From the NCBI GenBank assembly GCA_910586365.1, contig CAJUGP010000057.1, forward strand, positions 1 to 8,858: a stretch of DNA of 8,858 bases, read 5' to 3'. Both the position numbers and the translations under genes were made by a program. The notes below the pieces were generated by a model that saw only the letters and a program-made list of their open reading frames with translations, searched no databases and was not told the origin of the DNA. Positions 1-7,223 of this stretch are shown here, piece after piece. Numbering within the stretch: position 1 is the first letter of the stretch; every line of letters begins with the position of its first letter. The DNA is from an uncultured Christensenella sp. GTDB lineage: Bacteria; Bacillota; Clostridia; Christensenellales; Borkfalkiaceae.

Positions 1-2
1 TC

Positions 3-545
3 ATAGCGTTTGCGGAAACGCGCTATCTCATAGGCTATATGGGAACGCAGATGCAAAAGACGTACATCGATTTGTATAAGGACATCCTGAACAAAAACGA
101 CGTAACCCGCGTATTAAGCGACGGTTACGATTTGGTACAGGAATGCGCGTTGTGTCTCTGCGAGCATTACGGAAAGCATTTGGACGATATAATAGGCTAT
201 ACGAAGAAAGGTAAGAAGATCACCGTACAGATGGCTTGCATCAGAAAGATGAATAAGCTGATAAACAGAAAGACGAGAGACCGTTACCGTAATGTCAGCC
301 TCGAAGCGTTAACACGGAAAAGCGAGCCGACAGTCGAAATGAAGGAAGAAGTCAAGCAAGATTATGAGCATTGCGACCAAATCGTAGAGAGCTTGAATTT
401 GACGGACAATATGCGAATCGCACTTGAATGCCGCATGGCGGGATTAAGTTATCCCGCAATCGGAAGAATCCTTGAACGAGCGCAAGCAACTGTTTATGAG
501 TATTTTATCAAAATGCGCCAACGCTATCAAGCGATTTACGGATAA
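3..545 (+). CDS. Sigma-70-like / HTH regulator of mobile-element type (5' end outside window)
   Basis: The frame is open from the window edge, so the true start is probably upstream; the first in-window Met is at 39 (168 residues from there), and a second, at 51, has a weak GGGA upstream. Counting from the Met at 39, the stretch DGYDLVQEC (28-36) resembles sigma-70 region 2, which recognises the -10 element. Residues about 120-162 form a region-4-like helix-turn-helix (SLNLTDNMRIAL, then LSYPAIGRIL and TVYEYFIKMRQRY). The middle is basic (TRDRYRNVSLEAL). I recognise the overall pattern as a sigma-like small protein common in Firmicutes integrative conjugative elements, where its exact role is usually not established; no database check was possible. 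It ends in TAA, converges on the leftward sulfatase operon, and is followed by a strong hairpin. It could equally be a non-sigma DNA-binding protein. Confidence 0.75.
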   Translation: MAFAETRYLIGYMGTQMQKTYIDLYKDILNKNDVTRVLSDGYDLVQECALCLCEHYGKHLDDIIGYTKKGKKITVQMACIRKMNKLINRKTRDRYRNVSLEALTRKSEPTVEMKEEVKQDYEHCDQIVESLNLTDNMRIALECRMAGLSYPAIGRILERAQATVYEYFIKMRQRYQAIYG

Positions 546-561
546 TAACAACAGAAACCTA

Positions 562-592
562 AAAAGCCGCGGAAAATAATCTCGCGGCTTTT
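562..592. terminator. Bidirectional intrinsic terminator between convergent genes
   Basis: A perfect 10-bp inverted repeat, AAAAGCCGCG (562-571) and CGCGGCTTTT (583-592), encloses an 11-nt loop. Reading rightward, the GC-rich stem runs into TTTT 17 nt after the TAA of the sigma-like gene. Reading leftward it runs into TTTTT. It is therefore suited to end both the rightward gene and the leftward operon. For the operon the 3' untranslated stretch would be about 210 nt, since I found no better terminator between 593 and 805. Confidence 0.85.
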
Positions 593-723
593 GCTATGTA
601 AGTCAATATTTAATATAATTCAGTATACTCAAACAAATCTCTTTCATTTTAATTGCCTTTGCAGAAATTCACATAAACTCTTGTTTAACTTCCTGATTTA
701 TTCGCTACACACGTTCCAATCAA

Positions 724-765
724 ACGCATGCGTCTCCTGCGTATTGTTATTGCTCTATGCATAGA
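724..765. repeat. Two short perfect palindromes
   Basis: ACGCATGCGT (724-733) and TCTATGCATAGA (754-765) are perfect palindromes with centres 31 bp apart, about three helical turns. They lie in the gap between the convergent genes (546-805), which otherwise shows no convincing gene. They could be a regulator or recombinase site, or chance in AT-rich DNA. Confidence 0.3.
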
Positions 766-805
766 AATACGAGCACTCATTTCTTGTTCGCTAATTTTCT
801 TTTTT

Positions 806-1915
806 TTATTTTATTTTACTTTGTGTGTTCATATAACTTTTTAATCGTTCACGAATCTTTGGCAGTTTTTCTTGCAAATCGTTGTAAAATTCTAAAAAAG
901 CATTACAGTATATATATTCACCGTCTCTCTGATATCGACGACATCCGCTACGACAAAGAGCAAAACACTTACAAGTTTTACATCGAGAGGAAAAGCCTGT
1001 CGATTCTTGTATAAACCTTTTGGCGGACATTCCGCTACACAACTCAGTAAAACTTTTTTCGCAAATGTTTCCGAGGCAATACTCGTCAAGACAATAAAAA
1101 TCACACGGATATACGTCTCCGTTGCCCTCTACGACATACTGAATGCAGCATTGACCACTCATCCCGCATTGCTCTGCCATTTCTCCTATAAAAAGCGAAT
1201 ACAGATTATCGAAATAACGGATACTGACATAGTTCCCCGACATAAAATCTTCATACCACAGCGAAAACAGCGTTCTCAGGAAATATAAATAATCATCGTT
1301 TCCCAGCGTATATTCAAAGTTTTTATCGTTATCGAGCGGGTTCAAACACGGAATAAATTGCAGATACCGAAATCGTCTCCTCTTCATGTCTTCGTAAATT
1401 TTCTCGATATTTTTTGCAATGTCCGCTGTTACAACGGTCAATATATTAAATTCCACGCCGTGCTTTTCCATGATTTTTGCAGCTCGCACGACTTCCGTAT
1501 GCGTTCCCCTCCCGAACGTATCCAAACGAAACCGATCGTGTATCAACGAATCATAGGAAAGCCCGACTAAAAATTTATTTTCCCGTAAAAATTTTGCCCA
1601 CTGCGCATTCAACAACAAACCGTTTGTTTGAATTGTATAGCCGACCTTTATTTTATTTTTATTTGACTAACGAACCTTTTTTACAAACGACTTAAAAAAA
1701 TCCAACCCGGCAATCATCGGCTCGCCGCCCTGAAAGGCAAACAAAACCGCTTGTTTTTCCTGTTCAAAGACCTTTTCTATCAATGCATCGGCAGTTTTTT
1801 TCTGCATAATGCCGCGATAGGGAACGTTACGACGAGCTATTTCATCGTGATAAAAGCAATATTTACAGCACATATTGCATGCTCCGGATGCAGGCTTGAT
1901 TAGTAAATTTAACAT
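806..1915 (-). pseudogene. Anaerobic sulfatase-maturating enzyme (anSME) interrupted by an in-frame TAG
   Basis: This is a radical-SAM enzyme with a SPASM domain that oxidises the active-site Cys (or Ser) of sulfatases to formylglycine. Reading through the TAG gives 369 codons, close to the roughly 370 of Clostridium perfringens anSME. The radical-SAM motif CNMCCKYC places cluster ligands at C13, C17 and C20, followed by GGEP (63-66) and QTNG (96-99). The SPASM cysteines are all present (C250, C256, C271, C312, C315, C321, C325, C337), and YPCDFY supplies D272, equivalent to catalytic D277 of the C. perfringens enzyme. The start ATG at 1915 has AGGGTG 5 nt upstream. Codon 83 is TAG, giving an 82-residue N-terminal fragment; the remaining 286 residues continue in the same frame to TAA. 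A downstream TTG at 1618 could only yield a fragment without the SAM cluster. It is last in the operon and would mature the neighbouring sulfatases. The family call is very secure; whether it is functional is open. Confidence 0.9.
1667..1669 (-). other. In-frame amber codon (TAG) inside the maturase
   Basis: Codon 83 of the anSME frame reads TAG, between GTT CGT (VR) and TCA AAT (SN). Aligned from memory to the C. perfringens enzyme, it falls on a non-conserved Lys in the linker between the GGEP region and QTNG, with no length difference across that segment. A single CAG-to-TAG or AAG-to-TAG change would create it. I see no strong stem-loop just downstream that would resemble a recoding signal; the following bases are A-rich. 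Confidence 0.9.
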
Positions 1916-1928
1916 CGTTTCACCCTAT

Positions 1929-1964
1929 TTTTTATCCTTCTCAAAATGCGATACAAGATAAAAA
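1929..1964. repeat. AT-rich inverted repeat between sulfatase and maturase
   Basis: TTTTTATC (1929-1936) and GATAAAAA (1957-1964) pair over 8 bp around a 20-nt loop, in the 56-nt gap before the maturase start. The stem is almost all A/T and there is no following T-run in the leftward direction, so it is not a convincing terminator. It may be chance. Confidence 0.3.
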
Positions 1965-1971
1965 TTGATTT

Positions 1972-3411
1972 TCACGAATTATCTTGATACTCCTTCCGCC
2001 AAAGATCCAAGTCGTTGATAAGCATTTGTTTTATTCGAAAATAATTCGCTTCGTTGCAGAGGTTGTGCATTTGATAGGGATCGTTTCGCAAATCATATAA
2101 TTCATCCACCATATCCCGGTTATATATAAACCTGAAATCTCCTCTGCAAACCGCGCGGGCATAGTGCTTTTGAAAATGCCCGTGCGTTTCGGCAACGAAA
2201 TAGTCCCTGCCTCTCTTCTCTCCGTCTAACAGCGGCCGAAGCGAGATTCCGTCCGTCGGCACGCCGAACGACCCGCAGGCATAATCGGCGATGGTTACGG
2301 GAATATCCATGTTTGTGACAAATGCTCCGCTCCTTTGCGGAAGTGTGTCGGGAGCGTGTACGGCAAGAGGAATGTGCAGAACCTCCTCCGACATATAGCT
2401 GTTCTTATCGATATGTCCGCCGTGGGAACACAGCGCGTCGCCATGATCTGCGGACCATATGACTACGGTATTTTCGTATAATCCCAATGCTTTCAGCTTT
2501 TCTATGATTCTCCCCGCCGCCGCATCGCACATACTGTTTTGGGCATATGCATATTTCAGCATTTTCCTCCAATTTTTTGCCGATAAGGGATTAGGATAAA
2601 TAATGCGGTTCTCCCTTGCAAGATGATGTGTCTGTTCAAATGCATATACGGACGGCTTATCCTTTAAGTCGTCATAAAAACTCGGATATAAATCTATATC
2701 GTTAAGATTATACATATCGAGAAATTTATCCGACGGAAAATACGGATGATGCGGTCCCCAAAAATCTACACGTACCGCAAAAGGGTGCTCCGAGCTTGCA
2801 TTGGCAAGATGCTCCAAGGTTTCACAAACGCGATTTGAAAGATAAAAGCATTCGTGTGTATCATCCGGTGTGGTCAATTTGCCAAAGGTATACGTATACA
2901 AGAAGGGAAAGCCGTCAAGTGCCACCTCCTCCCCTTCGCGGAAGTATTGCCGATCCGTTTCCGAAAACTCCACATATCCTCGCGGGGGCGGCAATTGGCG
3001 CTCTTCTAAATACGCCTTATAGTCGTCGAGCACATACGGCGAGGAATATCCCTCCGGCGAAATTCCACTGTTGCCGAGCATCTGTGCCGTACCCTTTCCC
3101 GCATGAAATTTACCGAAATAATAACTGTCATACCCGCTCTCCTTCAGACAATCAAAATAAGTGCGTTCAACGATTTTCGTCATGCCGTTACGAAGCTGAC
3201 CGTGCCTATGCGGATACAGCCCGTTTAACATACTCCGCCTTGCCGGTCCGCATAGCGGACTGCAGGAAAACGCATTATCAAATACGGTCGCGCTCTTGGA
3301 AAATTCCTCGAAACACGGTCTCAAAACATTGTTGTTCCCCGAACCGTGTCCGTAATAAAGTTGGTGGTCAAACATTATGACAACAATGTTCAAACGTTTT
3401 CTCTCGCTCAT
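1972..3411 (-). CDS. S1-family (Cys-type) sulfatase, cytoplasmic
   Basis: A 479-residue alkaline-phosphatase-superfamily hydrolase that should cleave sulfate esters after its catalytic Cys becomes formylglycine. The signature CGPARRSMLNG puts the modified Cys at 54 and its Arg at 58. Other expected active-site residues are D15 (IMFDHQ), K101 and H103 (GKFH), H221 (WGPHH), D322-H323 (SADHGD) and K336. The C-terminal ELYDLRNDPYQMHNL (about 437-451) is typical of the family. The N-terminus MSERKRLNIVVIM starts straight into the first beta strand, so there is no signal peptide. ATG at 3411 is preceded by a weak AGGCGA. It follows the second oxidoreductase after 68 nt and precedes the maturase. 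The usual DDQ of the N-terminal metal site is DHQ, and DH replaces the DN of classical arylsulfatases, which points to the branch that includes phosphonate monoester hydrolases and choline sulfatase. The substrate is unknown; a phosphodiester or phosphonate ester is a less likely alternative. Confidence 0.9.
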   Translation of the reverse strand: MSERKRLNIVVIMFDHQLYYGHGSGNNNVLRPCFEEFSKSATVFDNAFSCSPLCGPARRSMLNGLYPHRHGQLRNGMTKIVERTYFDCLKESGYDSYYFGKFHAGKGTAQMLGNSGISPEGYSSPYVLDDYKAYLEERQLPPPRGYVEFSETDRQYFREGEEVALDGFPFLYTYTFGKLTTPDDTHECFYLSNRVCETLEHLANASSEHPFAVRVDFWGPHHPYFPSDKFLDMYNLNDIDLYPSFYDDLKDKPSVYAFEQTHHLARENRIIYPNPLSAKNWRKMLKYAYAQNSMCDAAAGRIIEKLKALGLYENTVVIWSADHGDALCSHGGHIDKNSYMSEEVLHIPLAVHAPDTLPQRSGAFVTNMDIPVTIADYACGSFGVPTDGISLRPLLDGEKRGRDYFVAETHGHFQKHYARAVCRGDFRFIYNRDMVDELYDLRNDPYQMHNLCNEANYFRIKQMLINDLDLWRKEYQDNS

Positions 3412-3426
3412 ATTATCGCCTATATC

Positions 3427-3450
3427 TAACTGAAATAACGCTGTCAGTTA
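3427..3450. repeat. Inverted repeat between oxidoreductase and sulfatase genes
   Basis: TAACTGA (3427-3433) and TCAGTTA (3444-3450) form a perfect 7-bp stem with a 10-nt loop, just upstream of the sulfatase start at 3411. No T-run follows in the leftward direction, so it is not a standard terminator. A weak promoter-like pair (TTAACT, 17 nt, TAGATA) overlaps it on the minus strand, so an operator or a local start of transcription is possible. Confidence 0.35.
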
Positions 3451-3479
3451 ACTTTGTTCAGAGGATAAAACAGGTCAAA

Positions 3480-4541
3480 TTATTTCATTGATAATGTTTC
3501 CGCAAGTTGCTGTGCGTCTAACGCAAGCTCCATGGCAGACAACATAAGATCGCTGTCGCATTTTTTTGTTTTTTGCATACAATCGTCGATAATGTCGGCA
3601 TAATAAGGAATCCCGATTTTTCCATATACGGATATTTTATATTCCCCGTTTTCGTTTACAAGAAACAGAGTATCCGAATTATGACTGTAAGCTATATCAA
3701 TGTGCTTCCGCAATTCAATAAATCCTTTTTCCCCAATAAGAAACAACCGCCCGTCACCAAAAGTTGCCATGTTGTCAGGGGTCAACCAATCTACACGCAG
3801 ATAGCCCGCAACTCCGTTTGTCCCCAAAAGATGACAATCCCCGAAATCCTCAAACCCTACATACTCTCTGTGAGAGTAATTTGCAACCGTACCCGAGAGT
3901 ATTTTTGCCGTACGATTATTGCCGAAATGCAAAATCTGTTCAAACTGGTGACTTCCTATATCAATTAAAATTCCGCCCGTAGCCTCTTTATTGAAAAACC
4001 AATTCGGGCGTCCTGCGCCTAATTTATGCGGAGCAAACGAAGTAATGTTTACAACTTTCCCTATCGCTCCGCGTTCAATCAAAACATCAGTAAAAAGCGA
4101 GCACTCGCTTGCCATACGTTCGCAATAAAATACAAAATATCGCATGCCTGTTCTTTGAATTTCTGCTCTTACTTCGTTGAGTTGCGTCCTGTTAATTACG
4201 GGGGCTTTATCTACAAAAAAATTTTTTCCGCTTTCCATAACACGAATCGCAAGAGCCGCTCGCTTTGCAGGTATATCGGCTGAAAGCACTAATTGAGTTT
4301 CGCAATCCGAAAAAATTTCTTCTTCGTTTTTAGCCATGAAACCGGTAACAAAACACCGTAAAAAATTTTTTAGCAGCTGTTCGTCATCATCATACACATA
4401 TTTAAGTTCTGCACCCGCATCCAACATTCCCTTACACATTGCATAAATATGACTATGCTTTAATCCGATGACCGAAAAAACAAATCGCTCTTTGCACGTT
4501 TTTACCGTGCGATATTTTGGAATTTCCAACAAATCCGTCAC
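3480..4541 (-). CDS. Gfo/Idh/MocA-family oxidoreductase with atypical nucleotide motif
   Basis: A 353-residue member of the NAD(P)-dependent sugar/cyclitol dehydrogenase family. The N-terminal Rossmann half (about 20-135) ends with DKAP (111-114), the counterpart of the family EKP motif whose Lys is catalytic. The C-terminal half contains GGILIDIGSH (189-198), matching the family pattern with the conserved Asp and His. The usual glycine-rich loop is replaced by IGLKHSH (25-31), so the cofactor mode may differ. The start is GTG at 4541: it overlaps the previous gene's stop as GTGA, and GGGGAG lies 6 nt upstream, which strongly supports it. Translational coupling to the upstream paralogue suggests they work together, for example on successive steps with a desulfated sugar, or as a complex. 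No signal peptide or membrane segment is seen. The reaction is unknown; NAD-dependent glycosidase-like chemistry is possible in this family. Confidence 0.85.
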   Translation of the reverse strand: MTDLLEIPKYRTVKTCKERFVFSVIGLKHSHIYAMCKGMLDAGAELKYVYDDDEQLLKNFLRCFVTGFMAKNEEEIFSDCETQLVLSADIPAKRAALAIRVMESGKNFFVDKAPVINRTQLNEVRAEIQRTGMRYFVFYCERMASECSLFTDVLIERGAIGKVVNITSFAPHKLGAGRPNWFFNKEATGGILIDIGSHQFEQILHFGNNRTAKILSGTVANYSHREYVGFEDFGDCHLLGTNGVAGYLRVDWLTPDNMATFGDGRLFLIGEKGFIELRKHIDIAYSHNSDTLFLVNENGEYKISVYGKIGIPYYADIIDDCMQKTKKCDSDLMLSAMELALDAQQLAETLSMK

Positions 4542-5677
4542 AATGAGCTCCCCGATAGCCGTTTAAGCCGCGTCCATTCTAACAAAGAGAATTTTTGATA
4601 ACATTCTTCAAGTAAATCGTCAAGACCATCCACATACACATATTCGTTTTCTTCTTTTGCAAAATCCGTAACGGACGTTACCGGAAATTTTTCCAATGCG
4701 TCGATAAACTTTACCTGCTCGGAAGCAGCCGCCACTCCGCAAAGGTTCGGAAGTCTGCCTTCTTTTAACCTTTCAATACAATAAATAATTTTATGATCGG
4801 CACCTTCGGCAAAAGGATTCCCGTATGTAATTTCTTCATTTTCAAATATTGCACGAATACCGCCTTCCTTATCAGGATAGATTACCTTTCCTTTTTCGAA
4901 AGTATACTCAAAAGTTGGGTCGACCGTTTTCTTTACTGCATGGGAAGCAATAAAAAGCGCTCTCGCGCCTTTCACGCGAAAACACGCCGTAACGGTATCA
5001 AAAGTTTCTATGTCGTTCACACGCAATAAAATTGCACGAACTTTTTCTGCACGGGCAGCCGTGTGTCTCTTATCCCCTAAAAGATAGAGCATATTATGAA
5101 GATAATGCGCCGTAGCGTTGTTGACAACGCTATCAGAAATTTTGCGTCCGTCCTTATCAAAACGCTTTCCCGCCCACCCCGTGCTACGGTTAAAATATTT
5201 TTTGTTTCGCGGCCAAAGAATGATCGTTTTCATGCGTATTGGACGCCCGAATTTTCCGTTGATAATATCCGTTTTCAAAGTTTGTATTGTACTGCTGTAA
5301 CTCCATTGATAGCCGACCGAAACAAAAGGCGCTTTTCTTTCGGCTGATAACAGCTCCGGCAAATCTGCGATATCCCCCGTTAATGGTTTTTCGCACAATA
5401 CGCTAACCCTATGCGAAACCGCACGACGGATTTGCTCTGCGTGAAAACCAATGGGCGTAGAGATAACTACCAAATGTGGTCTCGCACGTTGATAAAGCAA
5501 TTCCTCGTTTTCATATATCGGACATAGACCTTTTATCGTTTGAAAAATCGGCGAAGCTTCGGAATAAGGATCAACCGCACCGACAATGGATATATCGTTT
5601 CTTTTTCGCGCCAACAATGCGCGGATCGGCACAGCGGCAAAACCGCCTATGCCGATGAACGCAATTCGGATAATCAT
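4538..5677 (-). CDS. Gfo/Idh/MocA-family oxidoreductase
   Basis: A 379-residue NAD(P)-dependent oxidoreductase of the sugar/inositol dehydrogenase family. The Rossmann loop is classical (FIGIGGFA, residues 7-14), AVDP (34-37) follows the second strand, and CEKPLTG (95-101) carries the catalytic Lys. GYQW (122-125) opens the alpha/beta C-terminal domain, and NNATAHYLHNMLYLLG (186-201) holds the family's catalytic His. The start ATG at 5677 lies 13 nt after the preceding sulfatase stop; the ribosome site is weak (GGTGATGAG overlapping that stop), consistent with coupled translation. The stop TGA overlaps the GTG start of the next gene. It is a distant paralogue of that gene rather than a recent duplicate, because the nucleotide motif and most of the sequence differ. 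The substrate is probably a sugar or sugar acid released by the adjacent sulfatases; this is inferred from position only. Confidence 0.88.
   Translation of the reverse strand: MIIRIAFIGIGGFAAVPIRALLARKRNDISIVGAVDPYSEASPIFQTIKGLCPIYENEELLYQRARPHLVVISTPIGFHAEQIRRAVSHRVSVLCEKPLTGDIADLPELLSAERKAPFVSVGYQWSYSSTIQTLKTDIINGKFGRPIRMKTIILWPRNKKYFNRSTGWAGKRFDKDGRKISDSVVNNATAHYLHNMLYLLGDKRHTAARAEKVRAILLRVNDIETFDTVTACFRVKGARALFIASHAVKKTVDPTFEYTFEKGKVIYPDKEGGIRAIFENEEITYGNPFAEGADHKIIYCIERLKEGRLPNLCGVAAASEQVKFIDALEKFPVTSVTDFAKEENEYVYVDGLDDLLEECYQKFSLLEWTRLKRLSGSSL
4548..4553 (-). promoter_or_regulatory. Ribosome binding site GGGGAG for a GTG start
   Basis: GGGGAG on the minus strand lies 6 nt before the GTG at 4541. 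It fixes the start of the second oxidoreductase inside the 3' end of the first, giving a GTGA overlap. Confidence 0.75.
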
Positions 5678-5690
5678 AATTTTATTCTCA

Positions 5691-7154
5691 TCACCAAACC
5701 GACTTTCTTTGCGGTAGCGGATCGGCAGTTTGAGCCATACGATCGCAAAGTTTTTCGAGCATACGTAATTTCACTTCGCTATACGAAGAACAGTCGTAAA
5801 GATTTTCGTGCTCGCCGATGTCGTTTTTTAAGTCGTACAGTTCTCCCGTTATGGAAAGTTCCTTATCGCGCGGATGCACCTTTACTAATTTGTAACGCTT
5901 ATCGCGCACCATGGTGCAATAAGCAAACGGATTTCGATGGTTAATATTTGCATTATAAAATTCACTGTATACCGAACTGCGATGGTCCTCTTTTTCCTCT
6001 GTAAGCAAAGAATAAAACGACTTTCCCTGAACGCCCTGCGGACACGGAATCTCTGCGATCTCACATAAAGTCGGTACGATATCTACGAGCTCCGTAAGAG
6101 CACCGCTCACACGGTTGCCGCTGAATTTTGAAGGAAAAGAAAAAATAAACGGCACGTTCACGCAGCTATCGTAAAAATACGGTCCTTTCAGATAAATCCC
6201 GTGATCGCCGAGACTTTCTCCGTGATCTGCCATGTAAATTATCAACGTCGATTCACGTAGTCCGCTCTTGTCAAGATATGATAAAATTTTTCCGACGCTA
6301 AAATCGATTTGTTCACACATGGAAAAGTAAGCGGCTTTGATCAAACGGTGATCCCGTTCGGTCATTTCGCTAAAAGGGAAATAGCCCTTGGTGTCATAGG
6401 CTCCATAACTGTCTTTCAATTGAAAACAAGGCTTTACGGCAAGCTCCCCTGCTTTATAATCGGGTAACGGCAGGTTGTCTATCTGAGAAAGATACGGCTC
6501 TAAAAATTCGTAAGAAGGGTCAAAGGAATGATGCGGATCAAAATAGTTAAGCGACAACATCCAAGGCTTATCAGATGAACGTCTCTCCTCCATAAATTCT
6601 ATCGCCCTATCCGTACACCATTTGGTATGGGAGTATTCGTAGGGCATTCCCGCTCTCACATATTTACTTTTGACAAGCGGCTCGGTCAAATAATCCAACC
6701 CCTTGTCCGCCAACCATGTACAGTATTCATTTCCCCGCCAATTATTTTTATCTTCCTGTCCGGCGGGATGGTGACTCCATTTGAAATAGGAATACCCGTC
6801 GTCGATCCTGCGTTCGGAAAATTTACAAACCTCGGGATGACAAGCAGAAATATGCAATTTCCCCACAAGCCCGCAAACGTAACCGTTTTGCGATAATACC
6901 TTGGGAAATGTAACTTCTTCGGAGGGGATATCCTGACCGTTTTGCCTTACACGGCAGGTACGGGGATATCTGCCCGTCAAAAAACTTGCGCGCGACGGCG
7001 CGCATACCGGGCTTTGCGAATACATATTTTCAAAACGAACGCCGCAGCTCGCCAAACCGTCGATATTCGGCGTATGCACAAATGAATTTCCATAACAGCC
7101 AAGCGTATCTTTTCGCTGTTGATCGGTACAAATCCATAATATATTGGGTTTCAT
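5691..7154 (-). CDS. S1-family (Cys-type) sulfatase, cytoplasmic
   Basis: A 487-residue sulfatase starting at the ATG at 7154 (MKPNILWICTDQQ). An ATG 24 nt further upstream is open, but the intervening codons contain AGGAG six nt before 7154, so the shorter start is correct. The signature CAPSRASFLTGRYPR gives the formylglycine precursor C51 and R55. Other active-site residues are D11 (TDQQ), K99 and H101 (GKLH), H208 (DPHH), D310-H311 (ADHGE) and K323. There is no signal peptide, so it acts in the cytoplasm. The TDQQ plus DH metal site resembles phosphonate monoester hydrolases and choline sulfatases rather than Ca-dependent arylsulfatases with DD and DN. The C-terminal ELYDLKNDIGEHENLYD is the usual family tail. 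It precedes the first oxidoreductase by 13 nt and follows a structured 60-nt gap after the exporter. The substrate is not predictable from motifs; a sulfated sugar is favoured by context. Confidence 0.92.
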   Translation of the reverse strand: MKPNILWICTDQQRKDTLGCYGNSFVHTPNIDGLASCGVRFENMYSQSPVCAPSRASFLTGRYPRTCRVRQNGQDIPSEEVTFPKVLSQNGYVCGLVGKLHISACHPEVCKFSERRIDDGYSYFKWSHHPAGQEDKNNWRGNEYCTWLADKGLDYLTEPLVKSKYVRAGMPYEYSHTKWCTDRAIEFMEERRSSDKPWMLSLNYFDPHHSFDPSYEFLEPYLSQIDNLPLPDYKAGELAVKPCFQLKDSYGAYDTKGYFPFSEMTERDHRLIKAAYFSMCEQIDFSVGKILSYLDKSGLRESTLIIYMADHGESLGDHGIYLKGPYFYDSCVNVPFIFSFPSKFSGNRVSGALTELVDIVPTLCEIAEIPCPQGVQGKSFYSLLTEEKEDHRSSVYSEFYNANINHRNPFAYCTMVRDKRYKLVKVHPRDKELSITGELYDLKNDIGEHENLYDCSSYSEVKLRMLEKLCDRMAQTADPLPQRKSVW

Positions 7155-7160
7155 ATCAAA

Positions 7161-7165
7161 CTCCT
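7161..7165 (-). promoter_or_regulatory. Ribosome binding site AGGAG that decides the sulfatase start
   Basis: AGGAG on the minus strand, 6 nt before the ATG at 7154. An in-frame ATG at 7178 would place this site inside the coding region, so the downstream ATG is the start. Confidence 0.8.
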
Positions 7166-7178
7166 GATAAGATTTCAT

Positions 7179-7223
7179 GCGCTATAAAAAAACATCTCTG
7201 AAAAGAGACGGCTCTTATAGCGC
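7179..7223 (-). promoter_or_regulatory. Nested inverted repeat in the operon; attenuator or weak terminator candidate
   Basis: A perfect 9-bp outer repeat, GCGCTATAA (7179-7187) and TTATAGCGC (7215-7223), encloses an inner 5-bp hairpin, TCTCT (7195-7199) and AGAGA (7204-7208). In the direction of transcription (leftward) the inner stem is followed by TG and a run of seven T. The exporter's TAA stop lies inside the outer repeat. This could terminate part of the transcripts after the exporter, or stabilise or process the mRNA between exporter and sulfatase. The short inner stem makes it a weak terminator on its own. Confidence 0.5.

Noticed and set aside
6..21. GCGTTT/AAACGC hairpin with a GCGG loop at the left edge
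   Set aside because: It lies inside the open frame of the sigma-like gene and has no T-run, so it is not treated as a terminator.
685..780. Arg-rich 31-codon minus-strand frame, with an internal ATG preceded by AGGAG, in the convergent gap
   Set aside because: Very short, overlaps the palindromes, and matches no family I know; not supportable as a gene without expression data.
757..1014. 85-residue plus-strand frame with a hydrophobic start
   Set aside because: Most of it is antisense to the 3' end of the maturase; the Phe-rich segment comes from a T-rich run and there is no convincing ribosome site.
1667..1669. A frameshift as the cause of the split maturase
   Set aside because: The distance between the two fragments is a multiple of three and reading through the TAG gives continuous family sequence (VR-stop-SNKNKIKVGYTIQTNG), so it is a single in-frame stop.
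1670..1700. A selenocysteine- or pyrrolysine-type recoding structure near the TAG
   Set aside because: The codon is not TGA, and the bases after it are A-rich with no clear stem-loop; recoding remains possible only through a suppressor tRNA.
2796..3380. 194-residue open frame on the plus strand
   Set aside because: Antisense to the sulfatase at 1972-3411, with an Arg/Pro/His-rich composition typical of shadow frames.
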